From assembly GCA_036377595.1 (NCBI GenBank), contig DASUYB010000103.1:116850-180849 (forward strand): a stretch of DNA of 64,000 nucleotides, read 5' to 3'. Position 1 is the stretch's first letter; every line of letters begins with the position of its first letter. Of the stretch, positions 34,731 to 43,730 are shown in pieces. The position numbers were made by a program, and so were the translations under genes. A model generated the notes under the pieces. It saw only the letters and a program-made list of their open reading frames with translations, made no database searches and had not been told where the DNA came from. The stretch comes from Longimicrobium sp. (GTDB lineage: Bacteria; Gemmatimonadota; Gemmatimonadetes; Longimicrobiales; Longimicrobiaceae).

Positions 34731-37049
34731 TCAGCGCCGGGCGGCGGAGGTCCAGACGACCACCGTGCCGCACGCCGCCGACGAGTTGCTGCGGAACTCC
34801 ACCGGCGTCTCGGCGAGGCTGCGGTACACCTCCAGCGCCTCGATCAGGCTGACCGGCACGTCGCTGGAGATGTCGCCCTCGACGCTGGGGTAGAAGAGCG
34901 CGCCGTCAACGTAGAACTGCACCTGGCAGTCGCCGGCGCCCGAGCGCTGCGACGCACCCTGCGCGTCGGCGCCCAGCCCGGCGAGCGCGGGCGTGGGGGC
35001 GTCGGGATCGCCGGCGCCGCGCTCCCGCGCGCGGTCGGCGGCGCGCTGGTTCTCGATCGCCACCTGCGGGTTGTAGGTGCGCGAGCCGATCTGCCCCACG
35101 GCGCGCGGGGCGACGGCGCCGGCCATCTGGATCTTCAGCCCGCCGCGGCCGTCGTCCACCATCCGCACCCCCGGCATCCCCATGAACACGTCCACGGTGC
35201 GGTGCGGGTTCTTCTGCGCGATCTCGTCGCGCGTCATGAACACGCCGCGCCCGCTCCGGCGACGGCGGACGAAGTCGGCCAGCGTCGCACGCCCGGTGGC
35301 GGTCACGCCGGGGAGGCCCACGGCGTCGCCCGGGCTGGCGCTGGCCGCGGCGACGGCGCCGCCCGCGGCGGGGACGAGGACCAGGTCGCGCTGCAGCGGG
35401 GTGCCCGCGGCCAGGCGCACCTCGGTGCGGCTGCCGGGGCCGGCGGTGAGGGTCACCGACTGCCCCTCGGGAACGCCGCAGAGCGCGAATCCCCCCGCGT
35501 CGTCCGCCGCCGTCGCCACGTAGCCCGCGGCGCGCCGGGCGGCGCCGGTTCCCGACGCGCCCCAGGTGGCGCGGACGGTGGTGCCGCCGCCCGAGCCCTG
35601 CGGCGCGCGCAGCGAGCCGATGATCACCCCGCGCAACGGCTGCGCGCCGAGGTCGGGGCACACCGCCGCGGCCACCGTCGCCAGGCCGGGGACGGCGAGC
35701 GGGACCGGCGTGGTCTTCCCCGCCTCCGCAGCCACCGTCGCCGGGCGGACGGAGGCGGCCACGGGGCCCAGCCGGAAGTGCGTGAAGGCGACGGTGTAGG
35801 TGCCGCCGCGCAGCCCGCCGATGCGGAAGCGGCCGGCGGAGTCGGTCACCGCCTCGAACGAGGTGCCGGAGACGTAGACGCGCGCGCCGGAGAGCGGCGC
35901 GGCGCGGGTGCTGTCCCACACCACGCCCTCGATCGCCGCAAGCTCGCCCGCGCCCATCGCCGGCGCGCCGTTCTGGGCGGTGGTGGAGACGACCTCGCCG
36001 CCGTCCTCGCGGATGGCGAAGAGGCGCGCGTTCTCGTAGGCGGTGTAGATGTCGGCGTCGCGGCCGGGGGTGGTGCGGGCGCCCTGCTGGATCTCGACCT
36101 GCGGCATGCGGATGGACCAGCGGCGGACGATCCACGGGCCGTCGGCCAGCCGCGCGTACTCCACCGTGCCGCCCAGCCGCGGGTGGCTGACCGGGGTGGG
36201 GAGGCCGGTGTAGGTGTACTCCACCCGCCGCAGTTCGGCGGTGGCGCGGTCGAGCCAGAGCACGCCGCGGATGTCGGGAAGGCGCCGCCCGCCCACCGGC
36301 TCGAACGCCACGCCCACCAGCGAATCGCCCGCGGCGCCGTCGTCCGACAGGCGCAGGCAGTGGTCGTCGAGGAACTCGTCGGAGACCAGGACGGACGGGT
36401 CGGGACCGTAGTAGAAGGTGCCCTCCGCCGTGTTCTGCACCCATCCCTTCGCGGAGAGCTCGGCCGCGGGCGGGCTGGCGAAGGGGTGCGCGGCCACCGC
36501 GCCGGTGTCGCGGCGCGACTCGCGGATCACGCGCTGGCTGCGGGGATCGAGGTCGCGGTCCCACCGGGCCACGCGGTAGCGGAAGAGGCGCTGCTGCTGC
36601 CCGTAGGCGGCGGAGTTGAGCGCCTTGCGCGCCTCCTCCCACACCGTGGCCGTCTCCACCCCCGTTCCCGGGCGCACGGCGCAGCGGCGGGCGGCGGCGC
36701 TCACCACGATCTCGCCCAGCCGCAGCGGCGCGCCCTCGAGCTCCAGCCGCCGCTGTACCGTCTGTCCCGCGGCCAGCTCGAACGCGGGGGTGACGGTGGC
36801 GGCGAAGCCCACGCGCTCGGCGCGCAGCGTGTAGCGCCCGGCGGCCGGCGCGCGGAGGGCGAAGGCGCCGGAGCGGTCGCTGAGCGCGCCGGCGACCTGC
36901 TTGCCGGACGCGTCGAGGAGGACGACCAGCACCTGCCCCACGGGCGCGCCGGCGCCGTCGACGAGGCGGCCCTGCACCGCCTGCGCGGCGGCGGGCGCGG
37001 CGGCCAGGAGGAGCGCGGAAGCTGCGAGAAGGGTGGAGCGGAGACGCAT
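34731..37049 (-). CDS. Multi-domain TonB-plug protein without a barrel (long form)
   Basis: A 772-residue exported protein. A first regulatory-like beta domain (GRLVDGAGAPVGQVLVVLLD) follows the signal. A second domain, about 360-450, reads GVVWDSTRAAPLSGARVYVS. The C-terminal 170 residues are the plug-like region of its neighbour: GVFMTRDEIAQKNPHRTVDV, FMGMPGVRMVD, CQVQFYVDGALFYPS, EALEVYRSLAETPVEFRSN, ending CGTVVVWTS. The shared C-terminal layout, including the cysteine pair, marks a common function. It ends without a barrel. The protein may present the plug region to a TonB system or to a partner. The start is ATG 37049. Confidence 0.78.
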   Translation of the reverse strand: MRLRSTLLAASALLLAAAPAAAQAVQGRLVDGAGAPVGQVLVVLLDASGKQVAGALSDRSGAFALRAPAAGRYTLRAERVGFAATVTPAFELAAGQTVQRRLELEGAPLRLGEIVVSAAARRCAVRPGTGVETATVWEEARKALNSAAYGQQQRLFRYRVARWDRDLDPRSQRVIRESRRDTGAVAAHPFASPPAAELSAKGWVQNTAEGTFYYGPDPSVLVSDEFLDDHCLRLSDDGAAGDSLVGVAFEPVGGRRLPDIRGVLWLDRATAELRRVEYTYTGLPTPVSHPRLGGTVEYARLADGPWIVRRWSIRMPQVEIQQGARTTPGRDADIYTAYENARLFAIREDGGEVVSTTAQNGAPAMGAGELAAIEGVVWDSTRAAPLSGARVYVSGTSFEAVTDSAGRFRIGGLRGGTYTVAFTHFRLGPVAASVRPATVAAEAGKTTPVPLAVPGLATVAAAVCPDLGAQPLRGVIIGSLRAPQGSGGGTTVRATWGASGTGAARRAAGYVATAADDAGGFALCGVPEGQSVTLTAGPGSRTEVRLAAGTPLQRDLVLVPAAGGAVAAASASPGDAVGLPGVTATGRATLADFVRRRRSGRGVFMTRDEIAQKNPHRTVDVFMGMPGVRMVDDGRGGLKIQMAGAVAPRAVGQIGSRTYNPQVAIENQRAADRARERGAGDPDAPTPALAGLGADAQGASQRSGAGDCQVQFYVDGALFYPSVEGDISSDVPVSLIEALEVYRSLAETPVEFRSNSSAACGTVVVWTSAARR

Positions 37050-37398
37050 TGCTACGGGAGATGTGGGGTTTCCGCGTGGCGCCGGCCTGGGATGTAACGA
37101 ACCGGCCGGACGCCGTCTGACGTGCGCACGTACGCGCGCGCGAGGGAGATGCCGCGCCGCCGCTTCTGCGTGAGGGATGCGCGCCCGGAGGGCCGGGACC
37201 CCGGCGGGGCGGCGGCGGCGATGCCGGATGATGCGGGACGAGACCGGGCGGCGACGAATCCGCCGGGGGCCCGGCGCGGTTGGGCACAGCGGTATCGTGC
37301 CCTACCGCGCGCGCAGCCCGGCCCCCGCGCAGCGGGGGACACGCCCGCATCCCGCAGTTGTCCGTTAAAGTTAAGCGGCTACTCGATTTGGCGGTAGC
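37050..37398. other. 349-base intergenic region with a dispersed repeat
   Basis: Between the long plug protein and two lipoproteins. It holds the second copy of the dispersed repeat; no gene is visible. Confidence 0.65.
37164..37325 (+). repeat. Dispersed intergenic repeat, copy 2
   Basis: It matches 4651-4800 in its end blocks: GCGTGAGGGATGCGCGCCCG and, near the right end, GCCCGGCGCGGTTGGGCACA with the following TCGTGCCCTACCGCGCGCGC. The 13-base stem of copy 1 is present. The interior has diverged. Same orientation as copy 1. Confidence 0.8.
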
Positions 37399-37755
37399 TC
37401 AGAAGATCTGGAGATTGACGGTCTCGCCGGGCGACACGTTGATGTTGAAGGTGCGCGCCACCGCGTCGCTGCCGATGGGGTCGGCGATGAAGCGGAGCGA
37501 GGTGGCCGTCTGGATGAACGCGACCGGGATGGTGAGCCGCGCGCTGGACACGGCCTGCACCGTGCCCAGCCGCTGCTGCTGCAGCCCGTTGCTGACGTAG
37601 AGGGTGTACGCCAGGAAGTCGCGGTTCACCACCGCCACCGTGGTGGCCGGCGGGCGCGGGCGCGGGTTGTTTCCGCTGCTGCCGCCGCCCCCGCACGCGG
37701 CCAGGGCGAGCGCCAGCAGCACGGCCAGCGTGGCGGAGAGGGTCGCTCGCCGCAT
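37399..37755 (-). CDS. Small lipoprotein of unknown function
   Basis: A 118-residue lipoprotein (lipobox LAAC, Cys21) with a Gly/Ser/Pro linker after the cysteine (GGGGSSGNNPRPRPP). A beta-rich domain follows: VAVVNRDFLAYTLYVSNG, ARLTIPVAFIQTATSLRFIA, FNINVSPGETVNLQIF. The layout resembles small cell-envelope beta-sandwich lipoproteins. No family is recognised. It ends 18 bases before the next lipoprotein start upstream, so the two form a likely operon. Confidence 0.65.
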   Translation of the reverse strand: MRRATLSATLAVLLALALAACGGGGSSGNNPRPRPPATTVAVVNRDFLAYTLYVSNGLQQQRLGTVQAVSSARLTIPVAFIQTATSLRFIADPIGSDAVARTFNINVSPGETVNLQIF

Positions 37756-37773
37756 GGGTTCCTCCCGCGCCGC

Positions 37774-38214
37774 TCAGTTCGACCGCGTGAACTCGAACGA
37801 GACCGACACCGTGGCCGACGCCTGCTTGGTGTAGGTGACGGTGCTGGCCGTGTAGTTGCCCGAGTAGTTGTCCTCGAAGCGCGGCTTGAAGGTGATGGAG
37901 CCGCCCGACGCGCTCACGTCGCCCACGGTGTGGGCGCTGGTGGTGACGGTGGTGTCGGGGGTGGTCAGCCGGCTGCGGATGATCTCGTCGAAGCGCCCGT
38001 TGTCGAGCAGGACCAGGTCGCCGCTGAGCACGACCACCGTGGTGCCCGCCGGCGTGCCGGGAAGGGTGTACGGTGGCACCGTGCCGTTGATGCGGGTCAG
38101 CTCGTACGAGCCCGCGGCCGACGCGTCGAAGGTGGTGGAGTCGCTGCAGGCAGAGAGCACGAGGGCGATGCAGCCGAGCGAGCTCAGCGTGCGGCGGATC
38201 CCACGAGCGGGCAT
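37774..38214 (-). CDS. Lipoprotein with beta-rich domain
   Basis: A 146-residue lipoprotein (lipobox LSAC, Cys23). The remaining 120 residues alternate strands, with GSYELTRINGTVPPYTLPG, VVVLSGDLVLLDNGRFDEII and GGSITFKPRFEDNYSGNYTA. This looks like a lipocalin-like or META-like lipoprotein domain (a G-x-Y-x-L start, closing strands VTYTKQASATVSVSFEF), but the family is not certain. It is followed by a second small lipoprotein gene 18 bases downstream. No regulatory site is obvious. Confidence 0.65.
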   Translation of the reverse strand: MPARGIRRTLSSLGCIALVLSACSDSTTFDASAAGSYELTRINGTVPPYTLPGTPAGTTVVVLSGDLVLLDNGRFDEIIRSRLTTPDTTVTTSAHTVGDVSASGGSITFKPRFEDNYSGNYTASTVTYTKQASATVSVSFEFTRSN

Positions 38215-38519
38215 GGCGTCTTCTCCGGGTGCATGGGTCGGGCGCGCCGGGCGGCGCGTTGGTTCGGCAGCATAACGTGTGGGAGCGGTGCTTTCTTACT
38301 CCCGTGGGGCGATTCGGTTTCGGTCCGTCCGCATCTGCGGCGTGCGATGCAGGATTTCGCTGCAATCTTCGCGCGCGCGGGGGTCATTTCGTCGTGCCCG
38401 TGGAGAGCGTGAGATGCGGCGCGGCGTCCGCACTTTCGCGCCGCCCGATTGCCGTGCATGATGCGCGTTGATGCTGTCCTGTGATGGGACAGACGACTTC
38501 ACCTGTGAGGACGATGGCG

Positions 38520-39005
38520 ATGCATCCACGCGCCGAGATGCTGGTCCGCGAGCTGGGCCTGCAGCCGCACCCCGAGGGCGGCTTCTACCGCGAGGTGTTC
38601 CGCTCCGCGCGCCGCGTGCAGCCGTTCGACGCGCGGCCGGCGAGGAGCGCGCTGACGCTGATCTACTTCCTGCTGGCGGACGGCGGCGCCAGCCGGTGGC
38701 ACCGCGTGGCGTCGGACGAGGCGTGGAGCTGGGTGGAGGGCGACCCGCTCGAGCTGCTGCGCATCCCGCGCACGCTCGACGGCCTGTCGCGCCAGGTGCT
38801 CGCCGCGCCGGGGGAGGGCGCCGAAGCGCTGGCGGTCGTCCCCGCGGGCGAGTGGCAGGCGGCGCGCACGACGGGTGCGTACACGCTCGTCACCTGCGCG
38901 GTGGGCCCCGGCTTCGACTTCGCCGACTTCCGCATGATGAGCGACGATCCCGCCGCCACCGAGGCCGTCCGCGCGCGCTTCCCCGACGCGGCGGCGCTGA
39001 TCTGA
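38520..39005 (+). CDS. Cupin domain protein (DUF985)
   Basis: A 161-residue cytoplasmic cupin of the DUF985 type. Family blocks: LQPHPEGGFYREVFRSA, SALTLIYFLLADGGASRWHR, SDEAWSWVEGDPLELL and TLVTCAVGPGFDFADFRMM. The His in WHRV and the Glu in SDEAW are metal-ligand-type positions of the cupin fold. Substrate unknown. The start is ambiguous: ATG 38520 keeps the family N-terminus (MHPRAEMLV) with GAGG nine bases upstream; ATG 38514 is only two codons longer. A palindrome follows the stop. Confidence 0.82.
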   Translation: MHPRAEMLVRELGLQPHPEGGFYREVFRSARRVQPFDARPARSALTLIYFLLADGGASRWHRVASDEAWSWVEGDPLELLRIPRTLDGLSRQVLAAPGEGAEALAVVPAGEWQAARTTGAYTLVTCAVGPGFDFADFRMMSDDPAATEAVRARFPDAAALI

Positions 39006-39350
39006 ATCCCCCTGAAAAGAATGTCTCACGCAGAGGAGCAGAGGCAGCGGAGAACTAACCTCCGCTGCCTCTGCTCCTCTGCGTGAGACCTGTCGTGCGT
39101 CAGAATCCGGAGCCGTATCTCCGTTCAATGAACGCGCGGGCGGGTTCAATGGACGTACACTGAACGTGGCGCGCGCACCCTGCCGAACCGGTTCGGGCGG
39201 GACTCAAACGCTGTCGGGAGAATGGGTTGGGCGATCGAACCGCCGACACATGGCGGCCGGAACGCCCGATGCCCCTCCCGTCGCACGCCGCGGCCACGCA
39301 CCGGCCGCGGCGCGTGAGGCCACGTCCATCCTCCTGACCGGAAGGCACGC
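39006..39350. other. 345-base intergenic region before the vWA gene
   Basis: It contains palindrome G and an otherwise unstructured, moderately AT-rich stretch around 39100-39180 that probably holds the vWA promoter. No gene is visible. Confidence 0.65.
39023..39089. repeat. CAGAG-type palindromic repeat, copy G
   Basis: A perfect 30-base inverted repeat: GTCTCACGCAGAGGAGCAGA plus GGCAGCGGAG at 39023-39052, and its exact complement at 39060-39089, with a 7-base loop. It lies immediately after the cupin gene. Confidence 0.96.
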
Positions 39351-41039
39351 ATGCGCACCGTTCGCCGCGCCCGACCGTTTCTCCTCTGCCTGCTCGCGCT
39401 GGGGGCGTGTGGCAGGACCCACGGTCCCTCCCCCGACCGCAGCGAGGTCGCCACCACCTCCGACACCGTCGTTTCGGGGATGCAGGTGATGGAGCCGCCC
39501 GCGCCGGTGGCCGCGACCGCGCCGCCCGTCCCTGCGGACGGCTACGCGCTCCAGCGGCAGGAGGAGTTCAACCGCGAGCAGTACAGCCCCATCCAGGAGA
39601 ACGAGTTCCGCGACGCGGCGGCCAACCCGCTCTCCACCTTCGCCATCGACGTGGACGCGGCCTCGTACGCCAACGTCCGCCGCTTCATCCTGGGCGAGGG
39701 GCGGATGCCGCCGCGCGACGCGGTGCGCATCGAGGAGCTGGTCAACTACTTCGACTACGACTATCCCGACCCGCGCGGCGACGCCCCCTTCTCCATCACC
39801 ACCGAGGTGGCGCCGGCGCCGTGGAACCCCGCGCACCGGCTGGTGCACGTCGGCCTGCAGGGGCGGCGGATGGAGGCGGCCTCGCTTCCGCCCGCGAACC
39901 TGGTCTTCCTGGTCGACGTCTCCGGCTCGATGGACGAGCCCGGCAAGCTGCCGCTGCTGAAGGACGCGTTCGCGCTGCTGGTGGACAACCTGCGCCCGCA
40001 GGACCGCGTCTCCATCGTGGCCTACGCCGGCGCGGCGGGGCTGGTGCTGCCGCCCACCCCCGGCGGCGCGAAGGACCGCATCCGCGACGCCATCTCCACC
40101 CTGACGCCGCAGGGCTCGACGAACGGCGCGGAGGGGATCAAGCTCGCCTACCAGCTGGCGCGCGACGCCTTCATCCGCGGCGGCAACAACCGCGTGATCC
40201 TGGCCACCGACGGCGACTTCAACGTGGGCGTGAGCAGCGACGCCGAGCTGGTGCAGCTGATCGAGCGCGAGCGCCAGTCGGGCGTCTTCCTGACCGTGCT
40301 GGGCTTCGGGACGGGGAACCTGCAGGACACCAAGATGGAGCAGCTGGCCGACAAGGGGAACGGCAACTACGCCTACGTGGACGGGATCGACGAGGCGCGG
40401 CGGGTGCTGGTGGTGGAGATGGGCGGAACGCTCTTCACCATCGCCAAGGACGTGAAGGTGCAGGTGGAGTTCAATCCCGCGCGGGTGAAGGCGTACCGGC
40501 TGATCGGCTACGAGAACCGCCTGCTCGCGGCCGAGGACTTCAACGACGACCGCAGGGACGCCGGCGAGCTGGGCGCGGGCCACAGCGTGACCGCGCTGTA
40601 CGAGGTGGTGCCGGCGGACGCGCCCGACAACCCCGCGCGCGGCACCGACCCGCTGCGGTACCAGACGCCCCGCGCGCGGTCGTCCGCGGCGGGGAGCAAC
40701 GAGCTGCTGACGGTGAAGCTGCGCTACAAGGCGCCCGACGGCGACGCCAGCCGCCTGCTGGCGCATCCGCTCGTCGACCGGGCAACGCCGCTGGCCCGCA
40801 CCTCGCCCGACTTCCGCTTCAGCGCCGCGGTGGCGGAGTGGGGGATGCTGCTGCGCCAGTCGCGCTTCCGCGGGGCGGCCAGCTACGGCGCGGTCACGTC
40901 GCTGGCCCGCGGCGCCATCGGCGACGACCGCGGCGGCTACCGCGCCGAGTTCCTGCGCCTGGTCCAGGTCTCGCAGCGCTTCGCCTCGCGCGAGCCCGGG
41001 GGTGATGATGACGGCGAGGTGACGGCGCTCGATCGCTGA
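39351..41039 (+). CDS. von Willebrand factor type A lipoprotein, YfbK-like
   Basis: A 562-residue lipoprotein (lipobox LGAC, Cys20). The N-terminal part has the YfbK-type VWA_N block (NPLSTFAIDVDAASYANVRR, then PPRDAVRIEELVNYFDYDYP). A vWA domain follows with an intact metal site DVSGSMDEP (Asp189, Ser191, Ser193), VSIVAYAGAAG, and the third site around LATDGDFNVG. The C-terminal DUF3520-like region (ARVKAYRLIGYENRLLAAED) completes the family layout. vWA lipoproteins bind partners on the cell surface; no pathway can be assigned. No sigma factor gene is adjacent. It is the longest gene in this part of the window. Confidence 0.85.
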   Translation: MRTVRRARPFLLCLLALGACGRTHGPSPDRSEVATTSDTVVSGMQVMEPPAPVAATAPPVPADGYALQRQEEFNREQYSPIQENEFRDAAANPLSTFAIDVDAASYANVRRFILGEGRMPPRDAVRIEELVNYFDYDYPDPRGDAPFSITTEVAPAPWNPAHRLVHVGLQGRRMEAASLPPANLVFLVDVSGSMDEPGKLPLLKDAFALLVDNLRPQDRVSIVAYAGAAGLVLPPTPGGAKDRIRDAISTLTPQGSTNGAEGIKLAYQLARDAFIRGGNNRVILATDGDFNVGVSSDAELVQLIERERQSGVFLTVLGFGTGNLQDTKMEQLADKGNGNYAYVDGIDEARRVLVVEMGGTLFTIAKDVKVQVEFNPARVKAYRLIGYENRLLAAEDFNDDRRDAGELGAGHSVTALYEVVPADAPDNPARGTDPLRYQTPRARSSAAGSNELLTVKLRYKAPDGDASRLLAHPLVDRATPLARTSPDFRFSAAVAEWGMLLRQSRFRGAASYGAVTSLARGAIGDDRGGYRAEFLRLVQVSQRFASREPGGDDDGEVTALDR

Positions 41040-41057
41040 GGCGGGCGGGCGATAGGC

Positions 41058-41115
41058 CTCACGCGGAGACGCGGAGGACGGGGGAGATACTGGTCATCTC
41101 CTCGTCCTCCGCGCT
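41058..41115. repeat. CGGAG-type palindromic repeat, copy H (decayed)
   Basis: CTCACGCGGAGACGCGGAGG on the left, but the right arm is shortened (ATCTCCTCGTCCTCCGCGC) and ends in TTTTT. It may double as the vWA terminator. Confidence 0.75.
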
Positions 41116-41139
41116 TTTTACCAGGCCAGGAATGAAGAA

Positions 41140-41212
41140 ATCACACGGAGGAAACGGAGGAAACGGAGGACTGATGTGAGTTCCTCCGTTCCCTCCGTTT
41201 CCTCCGTGTGAT
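41140..41212. repeat. CGGAG-type palindromic repeat, copy I
   Basis: TCACACGGAGGAAACGGAGG at the left and the inverse at the right, ending CCGTTTCCTCCGTGTGA. It is close to copy C in sequence and lies between convergent vWA and NAD(P)-binding genes. Confidence 0.95.
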
Positions 41213-41252
41213 GCATCTGTTCAGGAGCGATTGAGAACGCAAAGGGACTCGA

Positions 41253-42107
41253 TCACCCCGCGAAGGTGCGGAAGTAGTCCTCCAGCCGCCGCGTGCCGTA
41301 CGTGGGGGCGACGCAGTCCACCTGGCTGACCACGGCGCCGAAGGCCAGCAGCGCGGCGATGCGGCGGTTGAGCGGCTTCAGCACCGCCGCGGCGCCACGG
41401 AACACGCCGGGCGGCACGTGCGTCAGTTTCCCCGGCGCCGGTCGGCCGACGGCGCGGAAGGCGAGCTCCACGATCTCCGCGCGGGTGAAGACGTCCGGCC
41501 CCCCGACGGCGATCTCCGCCGCATCTCCCGCCACCGCATCGGCGCACACTTCCGCCAGATCGGCCTCGTGAATGGGATTGGTGCGCGCCTCGCCGCCGCC
41601 GATCACCACCCCGCGCCCCCGCTTCGCCATCTTCGCGATCTCGCCGAAGAAGGAGAAAAAGCCCGTCGGCCGCACGATCGCGTGCTCCATCCCCGACGCG
41701 CGCAGCTCGTCCGCGAAGCGCTCGTGCGCGCCGGTGTACTCCAGCGCCCGCATCCCCTGCGCGCCGTGGACGGAGACGTAGACGAACCTGCGCACGCCGG
41801 CCGCGCGCGCCGCGGCGAGCAGGTTCGAGTTCCCCTGCCAGTCGACCTCCAGCGGGCCGCGCCGGTCCCCGAACCCGCCGAGGCGCATCGACGCGCCGGC
41901 GCAGGAGAACACGACGTGGACGCCCGCGCACGCCGGGCCGAGCGTCGCCGGGTCGAGCAGGTCGCCCTGGACCGCCTCGTCCGCGGTGGCGTCGAGCCGC
42001 TCCGGGCGCCGGGCCAGCGCGCGAACGACGTAGCCGCGCGCCTTCAGCTCCTTTGCCACGCACCGCCCCAGGTGCCCCGAGGCGCCCGCCAGCAGCACCC
42101 GCTCCAT
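41253..42107 (-). CDS. NAD(P)-binding Rossmann-fold protein, NmrA/SDR-like
   Basis: A 284-residue atypical short-chain dehydrogenase. The nucleotide-binding motif is LLAGASGHLGRCVAKEL (about 5-21, GxxGxxG). Further blocks are AVQGDLLDPATL, VHVVFSCAGASMRLGGFG, FVYVSVHGAQGM, AIVRPTGFFSFFGE, and NPIHEADLAEVCADAVAG. The lack of a clear Y-x-x-x-K catalytic pair fits NmrA-like members that act as redox sensors or as epimerase-like enzymes. A tandem vWA gene is convergent. ATG 42107 is used. No operon partner is visible on the same strand. Confidence 0.8.
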   Translation of the reverse strand: MERVLLAGASGHLGRCVAKELKARGYVVRALARRPERLDATADEAVQGDLLDPATLGPACAGVHVVFSCAGASMRLGGFGDRRGPLEVDWQGNSNLLAAARAAGVRRFVYVSVHGAQGMRALEYTGAHERFADELRASGMEHAIVRPTGFFSFFGEIAKMAKRGRGVVIGGGEARTNPIHEADLAEVCADAVAGDAAEIAVGGPDVFTRAEIVELAFRAVGRPAPGKLTHVPPGVFRGAAAVLKPLNRRIAALLAFGAVVSQVDCVAPTYGTRRLEDYFRTFAG

Positions 42108-42259
42108 CCCCGCCTCCGTCGTCCGTGTCTCCGTCCGCCGTCCCGCCGGGCGCGCAAATTCCGCCGCACGGAACGCGGGGGTGATCGGAAGATCCCCGCA
42201 TCCCCCGTCATCGTTTTCCGCACCGCCATGTCAGGAGAATCCCGATGGTCCGGGAGACG

Positions 42260-43081
42260 TCAGAAGAGCGAGATCTGGTCTCCGATCTGGCCCGGGTCCA
42301 CGGGCGAGATGCCCAGGCGGCGCTGCAGGTCGCGCGCGGAGGCGGGGGAGTGGCCGGCGAAGTGGTTGTTCGCGTAGCCGTGGACGGTGACGCCGCGCAG
42401 CTGGCGCAGCACCCCGGCCCACTCGTCGATCTCCGCCGTCCGGTCCACCTGGACGTGCGAGAAGTCGGTGAGGTCGCGGTTCGGCCCCATCCACCGCAGG
42501 TAGTGGAAGTCCGCGGTGGGCCTGGTCGCCAGCTCCAGCACCGTCTCGCGCGGGATCCAGCGCCCGTCGCTGAGCGCCAGCGCCACGTTGTGCTCGGCGA
42601 GCATCGAGAGGAGGTCGTACAGCACGTCGGGGCGCGTCCACCGCTGCTGCCGCACCTCCACGGCGAAGCGCAGGTCGCGCGGCAGCCTGGGCACGAACGC
42701 TTCCAGCGCGTCCCAGTCCGCCGGCGAGAACTCCGGGCCGAGCTGCACCAGGATCGGCCCCAGCTTGGGCCCGAGCAGGCGGGCACGGTCGAGGAAGAGC
42801 TCCGTCTCCGCCTCCGCGCGGCGCAGGTGGCGCTCGTGGGTGATCTCCTGCGGGAGCTTGAGGGCGAAGACGAAGTCCGGCGGCGTGCGCTCCGCCCACC
42901 CGCGCACCGTCTTCGCCGGCGGGATGGCGTAGAAGGTGGAATCGACCTCCACCGTGCCGAACGCCTGCGCGTAGAGCGACAGCATGTCGGCCGGGCGGGT
43001 GCCCTCGGGATAGAAGGGCCCCACCCACGCCGCGTAGTTCCACCCCTGCGTGCCGATCAGCACCCGGTCCGCCACGCGCAT
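42260..43081 (-). CDS. DUF72 domain protein
   Basis: A 273-residue TIM-barrel-like protein of the DUF72 family. Family blocks: IGTQGWNYAAWVGPFYPEGT, YAQAFGTVEVDSTFYAIPP, FALKLPQEITHERHLR, DLRFAVEVRQQRW and HGYANNHFAGHSPASARDL. The function of DUF72 is unknown. Start ATG 43081 has GGAGG directly against it; GTG 43075, six bases after the GGAGG, is probably the true start and would trim two residues. The gene is monocistronic; a divergent small membrane protein gene starts 235 bases upstream. Confidence 0.85.
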   Translation of the reverse strand: MRVADRVLIGTQGWNYAAWVGPFYPEGTRPADMLSLYAQAFGTVEVDSTFYAIPPAKTVRGWAERTPPDFVFALKLPQEITHERHLRRAEAETELFLDRARLLGPKLGPILVQLGPEFSPADWDALEAFVPRLPRDLRFAVEVRQQRWTRPDVLYDLLSMLAEHNVALALSDGRWIPRETVLELATRPTADFHYLRWMGPNRDLTDFSHVQVDRTAEIDEWAGVLRQLRGVTVHGYANNHFAGHSPASARDLQRRLGISPVDPGQIGDQISLF

Positions 43082-43315
43082 CCTCCGTTCACGTCCGTGG
43101 ACGCGGACGATGCGGCGGCGCGGCGCGGGGCGCAAGGGAGAAGGGGAGAAAGAGGGTGGAGATGAGGATGCCGACCGAGAGATCGCATCGCAACGCGGAG
43201 CGGTCCGCGATGGATTCGCCGCGGGGTGAAACTTCCGGCGCGGGGGGCGCGTACGGCCCTTCGGCCCGGCGGAACCCGCCTTTCTCTCGCAGTCCCCAGA
43301 ACCGGAGCGCGTACG

Positions 43316-43561
43316 ATGGAGCAGAACGGAAGCAAGCTGGAGCGGATCCTCAAGTGGATCGTGCTGGTGATCCTGGCGGTGGTGGCGCTGAAGATCGTGT
43401 TCAGCATCCTGGCCGTGGCCTGGGTCCTCGGCGGGTTCCTGCTGACCAAGGTGCTGCCGCTGGTGCTGCTGGTGTGGCTGGTGCTGAAGCTCGTCCAGTG
43501 GTGGAAGGATCGCAACGGCGGCGAGACCGTCACGGCCGAGGCTACGGTCGAGGAGTACTGA
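43316..43561 (+). CDS. Small membrane protein
   Basis: An 81-residue protein with a charged N-terminus (MEQNGSKLERILKW). Two closely packed hydrophobic segments follow (IVLVILAVVALKIVFSILAV and GGFLLTKVLPLVLLVWLVLK). A polar C-terminal tail (WWKDRNGGETVTAEATVEEY) follows. This is too short for a transporter; a helper or stress-linked inner-membrane peptide is more likely. ATG 43316 has GGAG eight bases upstream. A strong hairpin lies downstream. No family is recognised. Confidence 0.7.
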   Translation: MEQNGSKLERILKWIVLVILAVVALKIVFSILAVAWVLGGFLLTKVLPLVLLVWLVLKLVQWWKDRNGGETVTAEATVEEY

Positions 43562-43606
43562 GCTCCGGCGCGGGTCGCCGGGCCGCACGCATACCCAGGA
43601 CCGACG

Positions 43607-43638
43607 CCGCGGGGGCGCTCTCACGAGCGCTCCCGCGG
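43607..43638 (+). terminator. Terminator after the small membrane protein
   Basis: CCGCGGGGGCGCTC at 43607-43620 pairs with GAGCGCTCCCGCGG at 43625-43638, with a TCAC loop. Confidence 0.8.
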
Positions 43639-43730
43639 CTCGCGCTTTCATCCCCCGGCTCCACGACCTTCTGGCCGTGGAGCCGAACCGTGCCTATCAT
43701 GCAAGGCACTCCCCCCGAAACCGACGCACC

